Part shown: positions 1 through 6,847 of the stretch, piece after piece
How positions within the stretch are numbered: the stretch's first letter is position 1
Layout of the letters: every line of letters begins with the position of its first letter
Assembly (NCBI GenBank): GCA_048636595.1
Contig: JAIVWI010000047.1
Span: 1 to 17,262, forward strand
Length of the DNA stretch: 17,262 bases
Reading direction: 5' to 3'
Origin: JAJRRA01 sp048636595
GTDB taxonomy: Bacteria > Pseudomonadota > Gammaproteobacteria > Xanthomonadales > SZUA-36
The notes under the pieces: generated by a model
Told to the model about the DNA's origin: nothing
Database searches by the model: none
The model's input: only the letters and a program-made list of their open reading frames with translations
Made by a program: the position numbers and the translations under genes

Positions 1-89
1 TCACCGGCGTTCATGCAGTAGGCATCCGCCCCCACCTGCTCAACCACCGGGGGTGTGACCGCAGCCCCTCCAATCAAAATCCGACATTT
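1..89 (-). other. Possible partial B12-binding (corrinoid) domain, antisense to the NPP gene start
   Basis: Read on the minus strand, codons from about position 89 down to 3 give a peptide containing IGGAAVTPPVVEQVGADAY followed by CMNAG, open to the window edge. This resembles the last conserved part of B12-binding domains in corrinoid methyltransferase proteins, where a GGAPVT stretch is followed by a GADGYA.DA stretch that packs against the cobalamin tail. No ATG lies upstream in this frame. The earlier motifs of the domain (DxHxxG, SxL) are absent upstream, where the other strand encodes a convincing lipoprotein signal peptide. It could therefore be a truncated remnant, the start of a very short protein, or a chance match. 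The similarity was judged by eye only. Confidence 0.4.
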
Positions 90-1347
90 TTCACTGTTTA
101 TTTTCCTGGTACTGTTTCTCTGCGGCTGTTCAACACCAGCCAGCCTGGGCTCTGGCGGCAGAAATGCAGAGAACCAGTTGCACAAGCCATACCTGGTGCT
201 GATTTCGATCGATGGATTTCGCTGGGACTATCCGGATCTTTATCCCACGCCTGCGATTGACCGCATCGCAGAGCGTGGAATGAAAGCCGAAGCCATGCAG
301 CCCGCCTTTCCGACCCTGACTTTTCCCAACCACTACTCTATCGCCACCGGCATGCTTCCGGCCCATCACGGACTGGTCGCCAATGAATTTCCGGATGAAA
401 AAACAGGAAACTGGTACAACTACAAAACGCGCTCATCCGTCCAGGATGGAAGCTGGTACCTGGCGGAACCCATTTGGGTAAGCGCTGAAAAACAGGGCAT
501 GGTGACCGCCGCCTATTTCTTCGTGGGAACGGAAGCGGATGTGCGGGATGTGCGGCCCACTCACTGGCGGAAGTTTGACAGGGACATCAGTGGTGAACAA
601 CGCGTCACACAAGTTCTCGAGTGGTTGGCGGAACCAGCCGGGGTCCGACCTCACCTGATCACGCTCTATTTCGAAGATGTGGACGATTACGCGCACTGGT
701 ATGGCCCGGGATCACCAGAGAGCATCGAGGCTATCAGGCGTGTAGATGACCAGATCGGGCAGTTATTGGACGGCATTGAAACCTTGCCCATCGCGGAGGA
801 TGTCTACATCGTGTTGGTATCCGATCACGGGCAGGCTCTCTATCAACAGCAAAAACCGGTCTTTATTCTCGACCAGCACGTGGTTCTGGATGGCGCGAGA
901 ATGGTAGAAGGCGGGCCCTGGGTTTTCATTCATTTCGATCAACCGGATGACACAAGGGCCATGGAAATTCGCGACACGATCAACCGGGCATGGAATTGCG
1001 GCCGCGCCCTGTTGCCCGGGGATGCACCGGAATCCTGGGCAGTTAGCGACAGTCCCCGTTTCCCCGATATAATCGTGCAGGCAGATCCCGGATGTGCGGT
1101 TATCTCCTCATCGGCCCAGCATCACAAGATCACTCCGGGCGATCATGGCTGGCCTCCCGAAATGATAGAGATGAGGGGGATATTCATGGCTTCAGGGCCT
1201 GGAATTGCGGCTGGAACGAGGATCGGAATCATCCAGGTGACAGACGTTTACCCCCTGATGATGAAAATCCTGGGTCTCGAGTATCCAGGATCAATCGACG
1301 GCGATTTGGACAGGCTTCCAGCCATGCTTGAAACTCAGCCCAATTAA
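55..1347 (+). CDS. NPP-family phosphodiesterase/nucleotide pyrophosphatase lipoprotein
   Basis: Alkaline-phosphatase-superfamily protein of the ectonucleotide pyrophosphatase/phosphodiesterase family, predicted to hydrolyse phosphodiester or pyrophosphate bonds outside the cytoplasm with two zinc ions. A hydrophobic signal (residues 12-24) ends in the lipobox L-C-G-C, so Cys25 is probably lipidated. The family pattern is complete: Asp53 (ISIDGFR), Thr89 as nucleophile in PTLTFPNHYSIATG, Asp210 and His214 (VDDYAHWYGPGS), Asp257-His258 (VSDHGQ) and His364 (GDHGW). At 430 aa it has the normal length for bacterial members. The GTG start is the only sensible one after the in-frame stop at 19-21, but its ribosome binding site is poor. 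The substrate cannot be told from sequence. It may be co-transcribed with the small gene 35 bases downstream. Confidence 0.88.
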   Translation: MTAAPPIKIRHFSLFIFLVLFLCGCSTPASLGSGGRNAENQLHKPYLVLISIDGFRWDYPDLYPTPAIDRIAERGMKAEAMQPAFPTLTFPNHYSIATGMLPAHHGLVANEFPDEKTGNWYNYKTRSSVQDGSWYLAEPIWVSAEKQGMVTAAYFFVGTEADVRDVRPTHWRKFDRDISGEQRVTQVLEWLAEPAGVRPHLITLYFEDVDDYAHWYGPGSPESIEAIRRVDDQIGQLLDGIETLPIAEDVYIVLVSDHGQALYQQQKPVFILDQHVVLDGARMVEGGPWVFIHFDQPDDTRAMEIRDTINRAWNCGRALLPGDAPESWAVSDSPRFPDIIVQADPGCAVISSSAQHHKITPGDHGWPPEMIEMRGIFMASGPGIAAGTRIGIIQVTDVYPLMMKILGLEYPGSIDGDLDRLPAMLETQPN

Positions 1348-1382
1348 GCCGTATATTAAAGCAGTACTCAGGAACCAGAACC

Positions 1383-1679
1383 ATGCTAAGAAGCCTTTTT
1401 ATTCTCATGTTGGTCGGCCTTATGGCCGCGGTCGGTTTTTACTATGAGAATCAGGCCGGTGAAAGTCAGGCCAACCTGGAGGCTGGCACGGACAATATCC
1501 TGGTAGCGGCAACAGCCGTCAGGAAAGTATCTGAGCCGCAACAAACATCCGATATTGGCTGCGAATCACTGGATCCCGAATCACCGGACTGCATCGAGAA
1601 ACCTACCGGCTCTCAGCAGACAGACGATACGCATCACAACGGGATGGATGACGAAACCATTAAGCCCTTTCAGCATTGA
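1383..1679 (+). CDS. Small membrane-anchored hypothetical protein (98 aa)
   Basis: I do not recognise this family. Residues 3-20 form one hydrophobic helix (a signal anchor or uncleaved signal peptide). The rest is polar, acidic and low in hydrophobic residues, probably disordered and extracytoplasmic, with two cysteines (in GCESLDPESPDCIE) that could form a disulfide. A CAGGA ribosome binding site lies 9 bases before the ATG. It sits between the NPP lipoprotein and the heme-copper oxidase homologue on the same strand, 35 bases after the first and 83 before the second, so co-transcription is plausible but not shown. Confidence 0.6.
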   Translation: MLRSLFILMLVGLMAAVGFYYENQAGESQANLEAGTDNILVAATAVRKVSEPQQTSDIGCESLDPESPDCIEKPTGSQQTDDTHHNGMDDETIKPFQH

Positions 1680-1746
1680 CTCCTGCATCCCTGCAGTCGT
1701 GCGCCCAACCACTTCCCAACTCGCTGAACCCGCAATTATCACCTTG

Positions 1747-1752
1747 AAGGAG
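1747..1752 (+). promoter_or_regulatory. Ribosome binding site of the orphan HCO gene
   Basis: AAGGAG, 10 bases before the ATG at 1763, supports that start over other codons in the frame. Confidence 0.75.
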
Positions 1753-1762
1753 TTCTAGCACC

Positions 1763-3139
1763 ATGCACGCTGCAGATTACCAACTGCACATCAGCAGTGA
1801 GAATGTCAGAAAAATCACCACGGCGTGGCTGATGCTGGGCCTGGCATCCCTGGTGGGCGCCGGCATTTTTTCGATCCTGCTGGTATTGGCCAGGACACCG
1901 GTGATCCAGGAAATCACTCCATTGATTGATTTTTTCCGTATCGCGCTGGTCGTGCATGTCGACCTCTCGGTGTTGATCTGGTTGCTGTCAATGGCCGGCG
2001 TCATGTGGAGCCTGAGTTCCAGCCGGGACTTGCCCGGCTGGGACCGGTTTTCTTTTCTTCTCGCCGTAGCGGGAACGGCGATCATTATCATTTCACCGTT
2101 TGTGGGCGCCGCTGATCCCTTGATGAATAATTATGTTCCGCTTTTGCGTCACCCCGTTTTTTACACCGGACTGGGCTTGTTTACCCTGGGAATTGCATCG
2201 CATCTTCTGCGATCTGCAATTACGCGAAACGGGATCAGGGAAGGACTGGACGGCACAGCCGCTTTACAATTTGGAATTACCCTGGCAGCGCTGACAACGG
2301 CAGTGGCGATCGCCGCATTTGTAGCCTCCTGGGCCGGCATTCCGGGGGGAATGGATGGCCAGGCTTATTTCGAATTCCTGTTCTGGGGTGGGGGCCATGT
2401 ACTCCAGTTCACCCACACGCTGCTGATGATGGTCGCCTGGGTGATCCTGGCCCATGCCAGTGGTTGCCGGTTCGAACTGACACCAAGATTGACCCTGACC
2501 TTCCTCATAATCATGGCTCTGCCGATCATTACCGTGCCTTTTTTGTACATCGCACACGACATCATTTCCCCGGGACACAGGCTGGCATTTACCGAGTTGA
2601 TGAAATACGGCGGCCTGTCCTGTCTGCCGCTGGGCCTGGCCGTATTGGTGAGTGTGCTTAAAGCCGGAAAACCACGAGAAGAATTTGCAAAGGAAGGAAG
2701 ATACTTGCGTTCCGCACTGCTGTCTTCACTGGGCCTGTTCGCCGTAGGTGGCGCGCTTGGATTCATGATTTCCGGCCTGGATATCGTAATACCCGCCCAC
2801 TATCACGGTTCCACGGTCGGCGTGACGATTGCCTTCATGGGTCTCACTTACTATTTACTGCCCCGGCTCGGTTTCGGCGCAATCCCCGTGCGCATGGCAA
2901 CCTGGCAACCCTACCTGTACGGGGGCGGCCAGTTGCTGCACATCTTCGGTCTGGCCTGGTCGGGCGGTTACGGTGTTCAACGTAAAACTGCCGGCCTCGC
3001 CCAGGGTGTGGACCGCCTGGGTGAGGTCGCCGGCATGGGGCTGATGGGCCTGGGCGGACTGATCTCGGTAATCGGAGGCCTTCTCTTCCTGATCGTTTGT
3101 TACAAGTCTATCCGCGGCAAAAAACAGCCGTTCATCTGA
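1763..3139 (+). CDS. Orphan heme-copper oxidase subunit I homologue with altered active site
   Basis: Membrane protein with about 12 hydrophobic helices (458 aa) and the layout of heme-copper oxidase/NO reductase subunit I. Recognisable positions: His65 in helix 2 (low-spin heme ligand), His212 in FWGGGHVLQF (helix VI CuB ligand), His265-Asp266 in LYIAHDIISPGH where the family normally has His-His, and His346/His348 in IPAHYHGSTVG (helix X heme ligands). The helix VI tyrosine of GHPEVY is replaced: +4 from His212 is Phe216. One CuB histidine therefore appears to be Asp, and no cross-linked tyrosine is available. Such changes occur in NO-reducing or uncharacterised branches and argue against a classical oxygen reductase. 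A good AAGGAG site lies 10 bases before the ATG. No subunit II is adjacent; only a 62-aa membrane protein follows. The HCO family call is firm, the reaction is not. Confidence 0.85.
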   Translation: MHAADYQLHISSENVRKITTAWLMLGLASLVGAGIFSILLVLARTPVIQEITPLIDFFRIALVVHVDLSVLIWLLSMAGVMWSLSSSRDLPGWDRFSFLLAVAGTAIIIISPFVGAADPLMNNYVPLLRHPVFYTGLGLFTLGIASHLLRSAITRNGIREGLDGTAALQFGITLAALTTAVAIAAFVASWAGIPGGMDGQAYFEFLFWGGGHVLQFTHTLLMMVAWVILAHASGCRFELTPRLTLTFLIIMALPIITVPFLYIAHDIISPGHRLAFTELMKYGGLSCLPLGLAVLVSVLKAGKPREEFAKEGRYLRSALLSSLGLFAVGGALGFMISGLDIVIPAHYHGSTVGVTIAFMGLTYYLLPRLGFGAIPVRMATWQPYLYGGGQLLHIFGLAWSGGYGVQRKTAGLAQGVDRLGEVAGMGLMGLGGLISVIGGLLFLIVCYKSIRGKKQPFI

Positions 3140-3156
3140 CCGGAAACAATATCACT

Positions 3157-3345
3157 ATGACAGACCTCGTCCTCTTCACCCTCAACGCCATTGTCATTTA
3201 CCTTGTCGCTGACCGGCTGGTCCGCCTGATCGAAAAACGCCGCGGCGGCGCCCTGAAACAACGTCAGATTATCTTCTTCATCATCTTCCTCAGCCTCGCC
3301 CTGATCAGCTTTCGCCTTCTCAAAACCCTGCTGGGTGCGCCATAA
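3157..3345 (+). CDS. Small two-helix membrane protein (62 aa)
   Basis: Starting at the ATG at 3157, 17 bases after the HCO stop, the frame gives a 62-aa protein with two hydrophobic segments (about residues 4-21 and 38-57) joined by a basic loop (RLIEKRRGGALKQRQ), which predicts both termini outside the cytoplasm under the positive-inside rule. An upstream start at 3097 would overlap the HCO gene by 43 bases and add a polar N-terminus, so it is less likely. Small proteins like this often serve as accessory subunits of respiratory complexes, and its position suggests a partner of the preceding oxidase homologue. I do not recognise a named family. Confidence 0.6.
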   Translation: MTDLVLFTLNAIVIYLVADRLVRLIEKRRGGALKQRQIIFFIIFLSLALISFRLLKTLLGAP

Positions 3346-3384
3346 ACTAGTGGCCCAACAAGGTTGTATTGATGGGCTACTAGT
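3346..3384. terminator. Inverted repeat between convergent genes, probable bidirectional terminator
   Basis: ACTAGTGGCCCA (3346-3357) and TGGGCTACTAGT (3373-3384) are inverted copies with one difference, which becomes a G-U pair in the + strand RNA; the loop is 15 bases. It starts directly after the stop of the 62-aa protein gene and includes the stop codon of the hemerythrin gene on the other strand. There is no U-tract, so it could instead protect the 3' ends or be a weak terminator. Confidence 0.45.
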
Positions 3385-3781
3385 GATGGTCGCCGAGTTT
3401 GTTGTGGAGGCGGGCGTCGAAGGTGGCGAAGTGAATGCTGAACCAGTCCGAAAGCTCCTGCTGCAGAATTATACGTCCTGATTCCGGGTCTTCTTCGAAC
3501 AGGTCCATCATGCTCCGGATCTGGTCGAGCAGATCTTCGTGCTGTTCCTTGTGCGCTTCGTATTCCCCGTAGCCTGCATCGCGCATATGGCGCTCTTCGA
3601 GTGCAAAATGCGAAGAAACGTCCGCATAGATATCTTCAAGACATGACTCAATGATCTCCGGGTCGGCATTATCGATCATGCTGTCATAAACCGTATTGAT
3701 CGCCCCGATCAATTCGCGGTGTTCGTGATCCACCGAGGGAATGCCGAGAGAAAAAGAGGGTTTCCACTTAATCAGGGTCAT
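3380..3781 (-). CDS. Bacteriohemerythrin
   Basis: Soluble four-helix di-iron protein (133 aa, usual length) that binds O2, and in some members NO, reversibly. The iron ligand pattern appears complete: the N-terminal His of VDHEHREL, HFALEE (HxxxE), HKEQH (HxxxH) and HFATFD (HxxxxD). It starts two bases after the stop of the cytochrome b/FeS/FlpD fusion, with a strong AAGGAGGAG site inside the end of that gene, so the two are almost certainly co-transcribed and translationally coupled. In this context it may deliver or buffer O2 or NO for the respiratory enzymes, or sense these gases; the role is inferred from position. Confidence 0.92.
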   Translation of the reverse strand: MTLIKWKPSFSLGIPSVDHEHRELIGAINTVYDSMIDNADPEIIESCLEDIYADVSSHFALEERHMRDAGYGEYEAHKEQHEDLLDQIRSMMDLFEEDPESGRIILQQELSDWFSIHFATFDARLHNKLGDHH

Positions 3782-3783
3782 GG

Positions 3784-5880
3784 CTACTCCTCCTTAAAAA
3801 TAAAGGTTTGCGCAGTGCTGTCGAACTCGACAACCACGTGTTGGCCGGGTAAGAAGTTGACCTCCTGTTCCAGCGAATAATCAAAGCCATCTTCACGCCC
3901 GGAGTCAATCATACCGATAAACAGTTTCTGCTTTCCCGCAGGAATCACCAGGCGTTGATAAACATTGGACTCACCGTCACTCCACAACCCGGTGGGTGGC
4001 CTGCTGGCTTCATACAGAGTCGTTCCGTCTGAGCTGAATGTAATGCGAACGGGTAATCGTTCACGCGGACAATCTTCAGCTTTTCGCATATTCGGCGGAA
4101 GCTTGTTCAGCTCTTCCTGGGTGAGTTTGCGGCACTCCCGGATGCGCTGACCGGCATGGGAAAAAGACAGGGAAACCATGGCCTGGTTTTGTTCGATCAA
4201 CTGGTATCGTGGCCAGACGGAGAGCCACCCCACAAAGACCATAAACAACGCATAGGCTGTGACGGTCAGTGGCAGCTTCCATGATTTTCCTCGTCCCGAA
4301 GGCAAGGAAATTTTTTCATCAACTTCTTGCCCGGCGATGTAATCAACTGCCTGGGAGTCCCGCAACGCTGCAACGACAGCGGCAATATCGGACAAGCCGG
4401 ACCACGGTTCCTGCCAGGCGAGGGCGATCCGGTCAGAGTCCACGCGTTTACGTAAACGGGGGTCGCGCTGACGTTCAATGCGCAGGCCGGTCCACTCTTC
4501 ACCAAAGCGGTACAGGCATTCTCCCCCGGTGCAACCGGTCAGCACAACGCCATCGGCGAGATCACGGCTGAGAACGAAATCAATAAAAGAAGGAGGCAGT
4601 TGCGCCATGCAGATGATGTCCACCGTAGCAGTCTCACTGCCATTGAGCCTGGATTTCAATTTTGCCGTTTTGTTTTGGCCCTCACAGCCAAATACCAGGA
4701 TTCGGCGATTCCCGCTCAGTTTCTTAGAGACCTGTAATATTTTTTCACGCAGAACGGCGGCAGAAAGATCAGGCATATCAATCCCCGGTGACAGGGCGCT
4801 GTGCCGGCGGAACGGTGTTGCAGTGGGACATGAACCAACGCACATTGCACAACTCATGCAGAGTGATGGATCTACCACAGCTTCTTTTTCATAAGCCATG
4901 CCATCACTGCGATCCATCATGGTGATGGCGCCAAAGGGGCAATCATCAGCGCAGCGTGCACAGCCGTTACAATTATCAAGGTCGACAGCCGCAGCCGATT
5001 TGGATCGCTGTGGCGGAAGCCACGGCGCCGCGAACAGCAACAGGCTGATCCCGGACAAAAGCACCCAGACCCAGGCTGGTGACCAGGTCTTCAGCAACGG
5101 GTACACCAGCAAGTAGTACCAGTCCAGGCCAAGGCTTTGCGGTACCTGCGCCATATCGACTTCACCCTGGCTCAACGCCGGCCAGGCGAAAGACAAAACG
5201 ATCATCGCTGCCAGGCTACCCGCCATCAGAGCCCGGGGCGGGTTGATCCGCGGACCGTTGATGCGCAGTACATGCAGCCAGATGCCAAACACAAGGAACA
5301 GGGGAAGGCCAATCAGGTGCACAAATGCCATCAAGGTAAAAAAGCGGTTACTGAGCGCATCGGCGCTGAGGAAATTGCGCGCCATTGAGTCGCTGAATAT
5401 CGGCAGCCAGTCCAGCAGTTCAGCGGAAGTCAGGGCAACGTACCAGGCCAACTGGTCCCAGACCAGCCAGTAGCCGGTAATACCCAGTGGAATCACCAAC
5501 CACAGCAGGGGAATACCGGTGACCCAGCTGAACCAGCGGTTGCCACGATAGCGGTCATAAACGAATTCTCTGATCATATGCAGCGCCAGTGTGATGATCG
5601 CCGCATCCGAAGCATAACGGTGAAGGCTGCGCATCACGCCGCCCAGGTACCACTGCTCGTGGGTCAGGTACTCAACCGAATGGTAGGCGCCGCTGACGCT
5701 GGTTTTGAAAAAGAGAAACAACCAGATCCCGCTGATCGTCACGATCCAGAAAAAGTAGATCGTCAGGGCGCCCAGGTGATTCAGCGGGTTCAGATCAGAA
5801 CCGAAACCGCGATCCAGAAACCTGCGCAGGAGCTCGAAAATCACCCGTCCGCTTTTCTGCAGCGTCCCGAGAAATGTCAC
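3784..5880 (-). CDS. Cytochrome b6-like / 2x[4Fe-4S] / FlpD (MvhD-type) fusion with C-terminal extracytoplasmic domain
   Basis: A 698-aa multidomain electron carrier. Residues ~1-210 are a cytochrome b/b6 N-terminal domain with two heme pairs, His87/His101 and His188/His203; the 14 and 15 residue spacings match cytochrome b6. Residues 211-290 hold two more helices and LDWYYLLVYPLLK, like the PEWY region of the quinol site. Residues 304-314 (CNGCARCADDC) and 341-351 (CMSCAMCVGSC) bind two [4Fe-4S] clusters. Residues ~390-490 resemble FlpD/MvhD, the delta subunit linking hydrogenase to heterodisulfide reductase in methanogens, with cysteines 399, 424, 450 and 455. A helix at 537-556 precedes a beta-rich domain (~560-698) with Cys583 and Cys604. 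Predicted role: electron transfer between quinones and a cytoplasmic partner, unknown here. The GTG start has an AAGGCGG site 8 bases upstream. Confidence 0.88.
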   Translation of the reverse strand: MTFLGTLQKSGRVIFELLRRFLDRGFGSDLNPLNHLGALTIYFFWIVTISGIWLFLFFKTSVSGAYHSVEYLTHEQWYLGGVMRSLHRYASDAAIITLALHMIREFVYDRYRGNRWFSWVTGIPLLWLVIPLGITGYWLVWDQLAWYVALTSAELLDWLPIFSDSMARNFLSADALSNRFFTLMAFVHLIGLPLFLVFGIWLHVLRINGPRINPPRALMAGSLAAMIVLSFAWPALSQGEVDMAQVPQSLGLDWYYLLVYPLLKTWSPAWVWVLLSGISLLLFAAPWLPPQRSKSAAAVDLDNCNGCARCADDCPFGAITMMDRSDGMAYEKEAVVDPSLCMSCAMCVGSCPTATPFRRHSALSPGIDMPDLSAAVLREKILQVSKKLSGNRRILVFGCEGQNKTAKLKSRLNGSETATVDIICMAQLPPSFIDFVLSRDLADGVVLTGCTGGECLYRFGEEWTGLRIERQRDPRLRKRVDSDRIALAWQEPWSGLSDIAAVVAALRDSQAVDYIAGQEVDEKISLPSGRGKSWKLPLTVTAYALFMVFVGWLSVWPRYQLIEQNQAMVSLSFSHAGQRIRECRKLTQEELNKLPPNMRKAEDCPRERLPVRITFSSDGTTLYEASRPPTGLWSDGESNVYQRLVIPAGKQKLFIGMIDSGREDGFDYSLEQEVNFLPGQHVVVEFDSTAQTFIFKEE

Positions 5881-5910
5881 AGGATCGTCCGCCTTGGTGC
5901 AATATGCGGG

Positions 5911-6741
5911 CTAACCAAGGTCAGTTCCCTTTTTCCTGCGCCGCGCGCGAAAGAACTCCAGCAACAGGTAAGCGATGACCGCGAACACGCTCAATACACC
6001 GATCCCCATGCCGACAAACAGGGAATAATCAAATTTATAACGGCCGGTATTGGGGTCATACACGGTGCAGAACAACTTGATCCGGCCCAACAGATCCGAG
6101 GTGAAATGACTGCCGGGTTGGGGCCGGTTGAATACCAGTTCTTTCAACGGCTCCACCAGCCAGGGCAAATCGAAAGCGGCGCCGTATACTTGCCGGTAAA
6201 CCACGCCGTCCCGGTCCACAACCGTTACCTGGTTGACGTGATCAAAGCCGCGGGGAGACGGAAAATAAACAAAACCGATGTTTTCCACCAGACCGGCCAT
6301 GGTTTCAGCCGACGCACTGAGAAAATCCCAGTTGGGATCATCGATATCCTGCTGGTTAGCAAACACCCGCATCGCGTCCGGGGTATCGACCGGGGTGTCG
6401 AAACCCACCGTGATCACGCGGAAGCTGTTTTCACCAAGCGCCTCCCGTGCCGCATCAACCGCGCTTGCCAGGTGTTTCGTAATAGCAGGGCAGACATGGT
6501 GACAGGACGTAAAAATGAGGCTGACCAGCAGCGGTTTTCCCTGGTACTGAGACAGGCTGACCGCCTTGCCATGACTATCGGTAAACTCGAAGTCCTGCAG
6601 CGGGTTTCCCACGGCCGCCTGCGAGATCAGAACCGTTTTGTCCGCATCATAAGCCGTCGCTGTTTGATTGCCGTCAGCCTGCGCATAAACGGACACGGAC
6701 AAGGTAAAGCCCAGGATGGTTGCAAGTAAATTTCTGGTCAT
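5911..6741 (-). CDS. SCO1/SenC-family copper chaperone with C-terminal membrane anchor
   Basis: Thioredoxin-fold copper insertion factor for the CuA site of cytochrome oxidase subunit II, or a related thiol reductase. Numbered from the ATG at 6741 (276 aa): signal peptide 1-20 (LLATILGFTLSVSVYA), CHHVCP with Cys80 and Cys84, and the distal copper ligand His168 in FDHVNQV. Unlike most proteobacterial SCO proteins, which have an N-terminal anchor, it has a C-terminal helix (about 240-263) followed by a basic tail (RARRRKKG). An upstream ATG at 6780 would add 13 residues and put the start inside a palindrome, so 6741 is preferred, though neither has a clear ribosome site. It lies 30 bases upstream of the fusion gene. 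SenC next to HCO genes recalls the norSY-senC operon of nitrifiers. Confidence 0.88.
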   Translation of the reverse strand: MTRNLLATILGFTLSVSVYAQADGNQTATAYDADKTVLISQAAVGNPLQDFEFTDSHGKAVSLSQYQGKPLLVSLIFTSCHHVCPAITKHLASAVDAAREALGENSFRVITVGFDTPVDTPDAMRVFANQQDIDDPNWDFLSASAETMAGLVENIGFVYFPSPRGFDHVNQVTVVDRDGVVYRQVYGAAFDLPWLVEPLKELVFNRPQPGSHFTSDLLGRIKLFCTVYDPNTGRYKFDYSLFVGMGIGVLSVFAVIAYLLLEFFRARRRKKGTDLG

Positions 6742-6774
6742 CAATCTGGTCGGGCCCGGACAGGTTCGGAATAG

Positions 6775-6795
6775 GTACATATTAACAATATGTAC
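6775..6795. promoter_or_regulatory. 21-bp perfect palindrome, candidate operator
   Basis: GTACATATT and its exact reverse complement AATATGTAC are separated by three bases. It lies between the terminator at 6799-6833 and the SCO gene start at 6741, where a promoter for the downstream three-gene set would be needed. A 9-bp perfect dyad of this size suits a dimeric regulator. No regulator family is recognised from the motif. A hairpin role in the mRNA leader is the alternative. Confidence 0.45.
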
Positions 6796-6798
6796 TGC

Positions 6799-6833
6799 AA
6801 AAAAAACGCCGGGCGAGTATGCCCGGCGTTTTT
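6799..6833. terminator. Strong bidirectional rho-independent terminator
   Basis: CGCCGGGC (6807-6814) and GCCCGGCG (6821-6828) pair perfectly around the 6-base loop gagtat. On the minus strand the stem is followed by eight T; on the plus strand by five T. It ends 14 bases past the stop of the HCO subunit I gene and should separate the upstream oxidase genes from the SCO-fusion-hemerythrin genes. Confidence 0.9.
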
Positions 6834-6847
6834 AATACAAAATGTCC

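Noticed and set aside
5578..6729. Long open frame (383 codons) on the plus strand
   Set aside because: It lies antisense to the SCO and fusion genes, is rich in Arg/Gln/His, has no recognisable motif, and the opposite strand shows clear cofactor-binding motifs.
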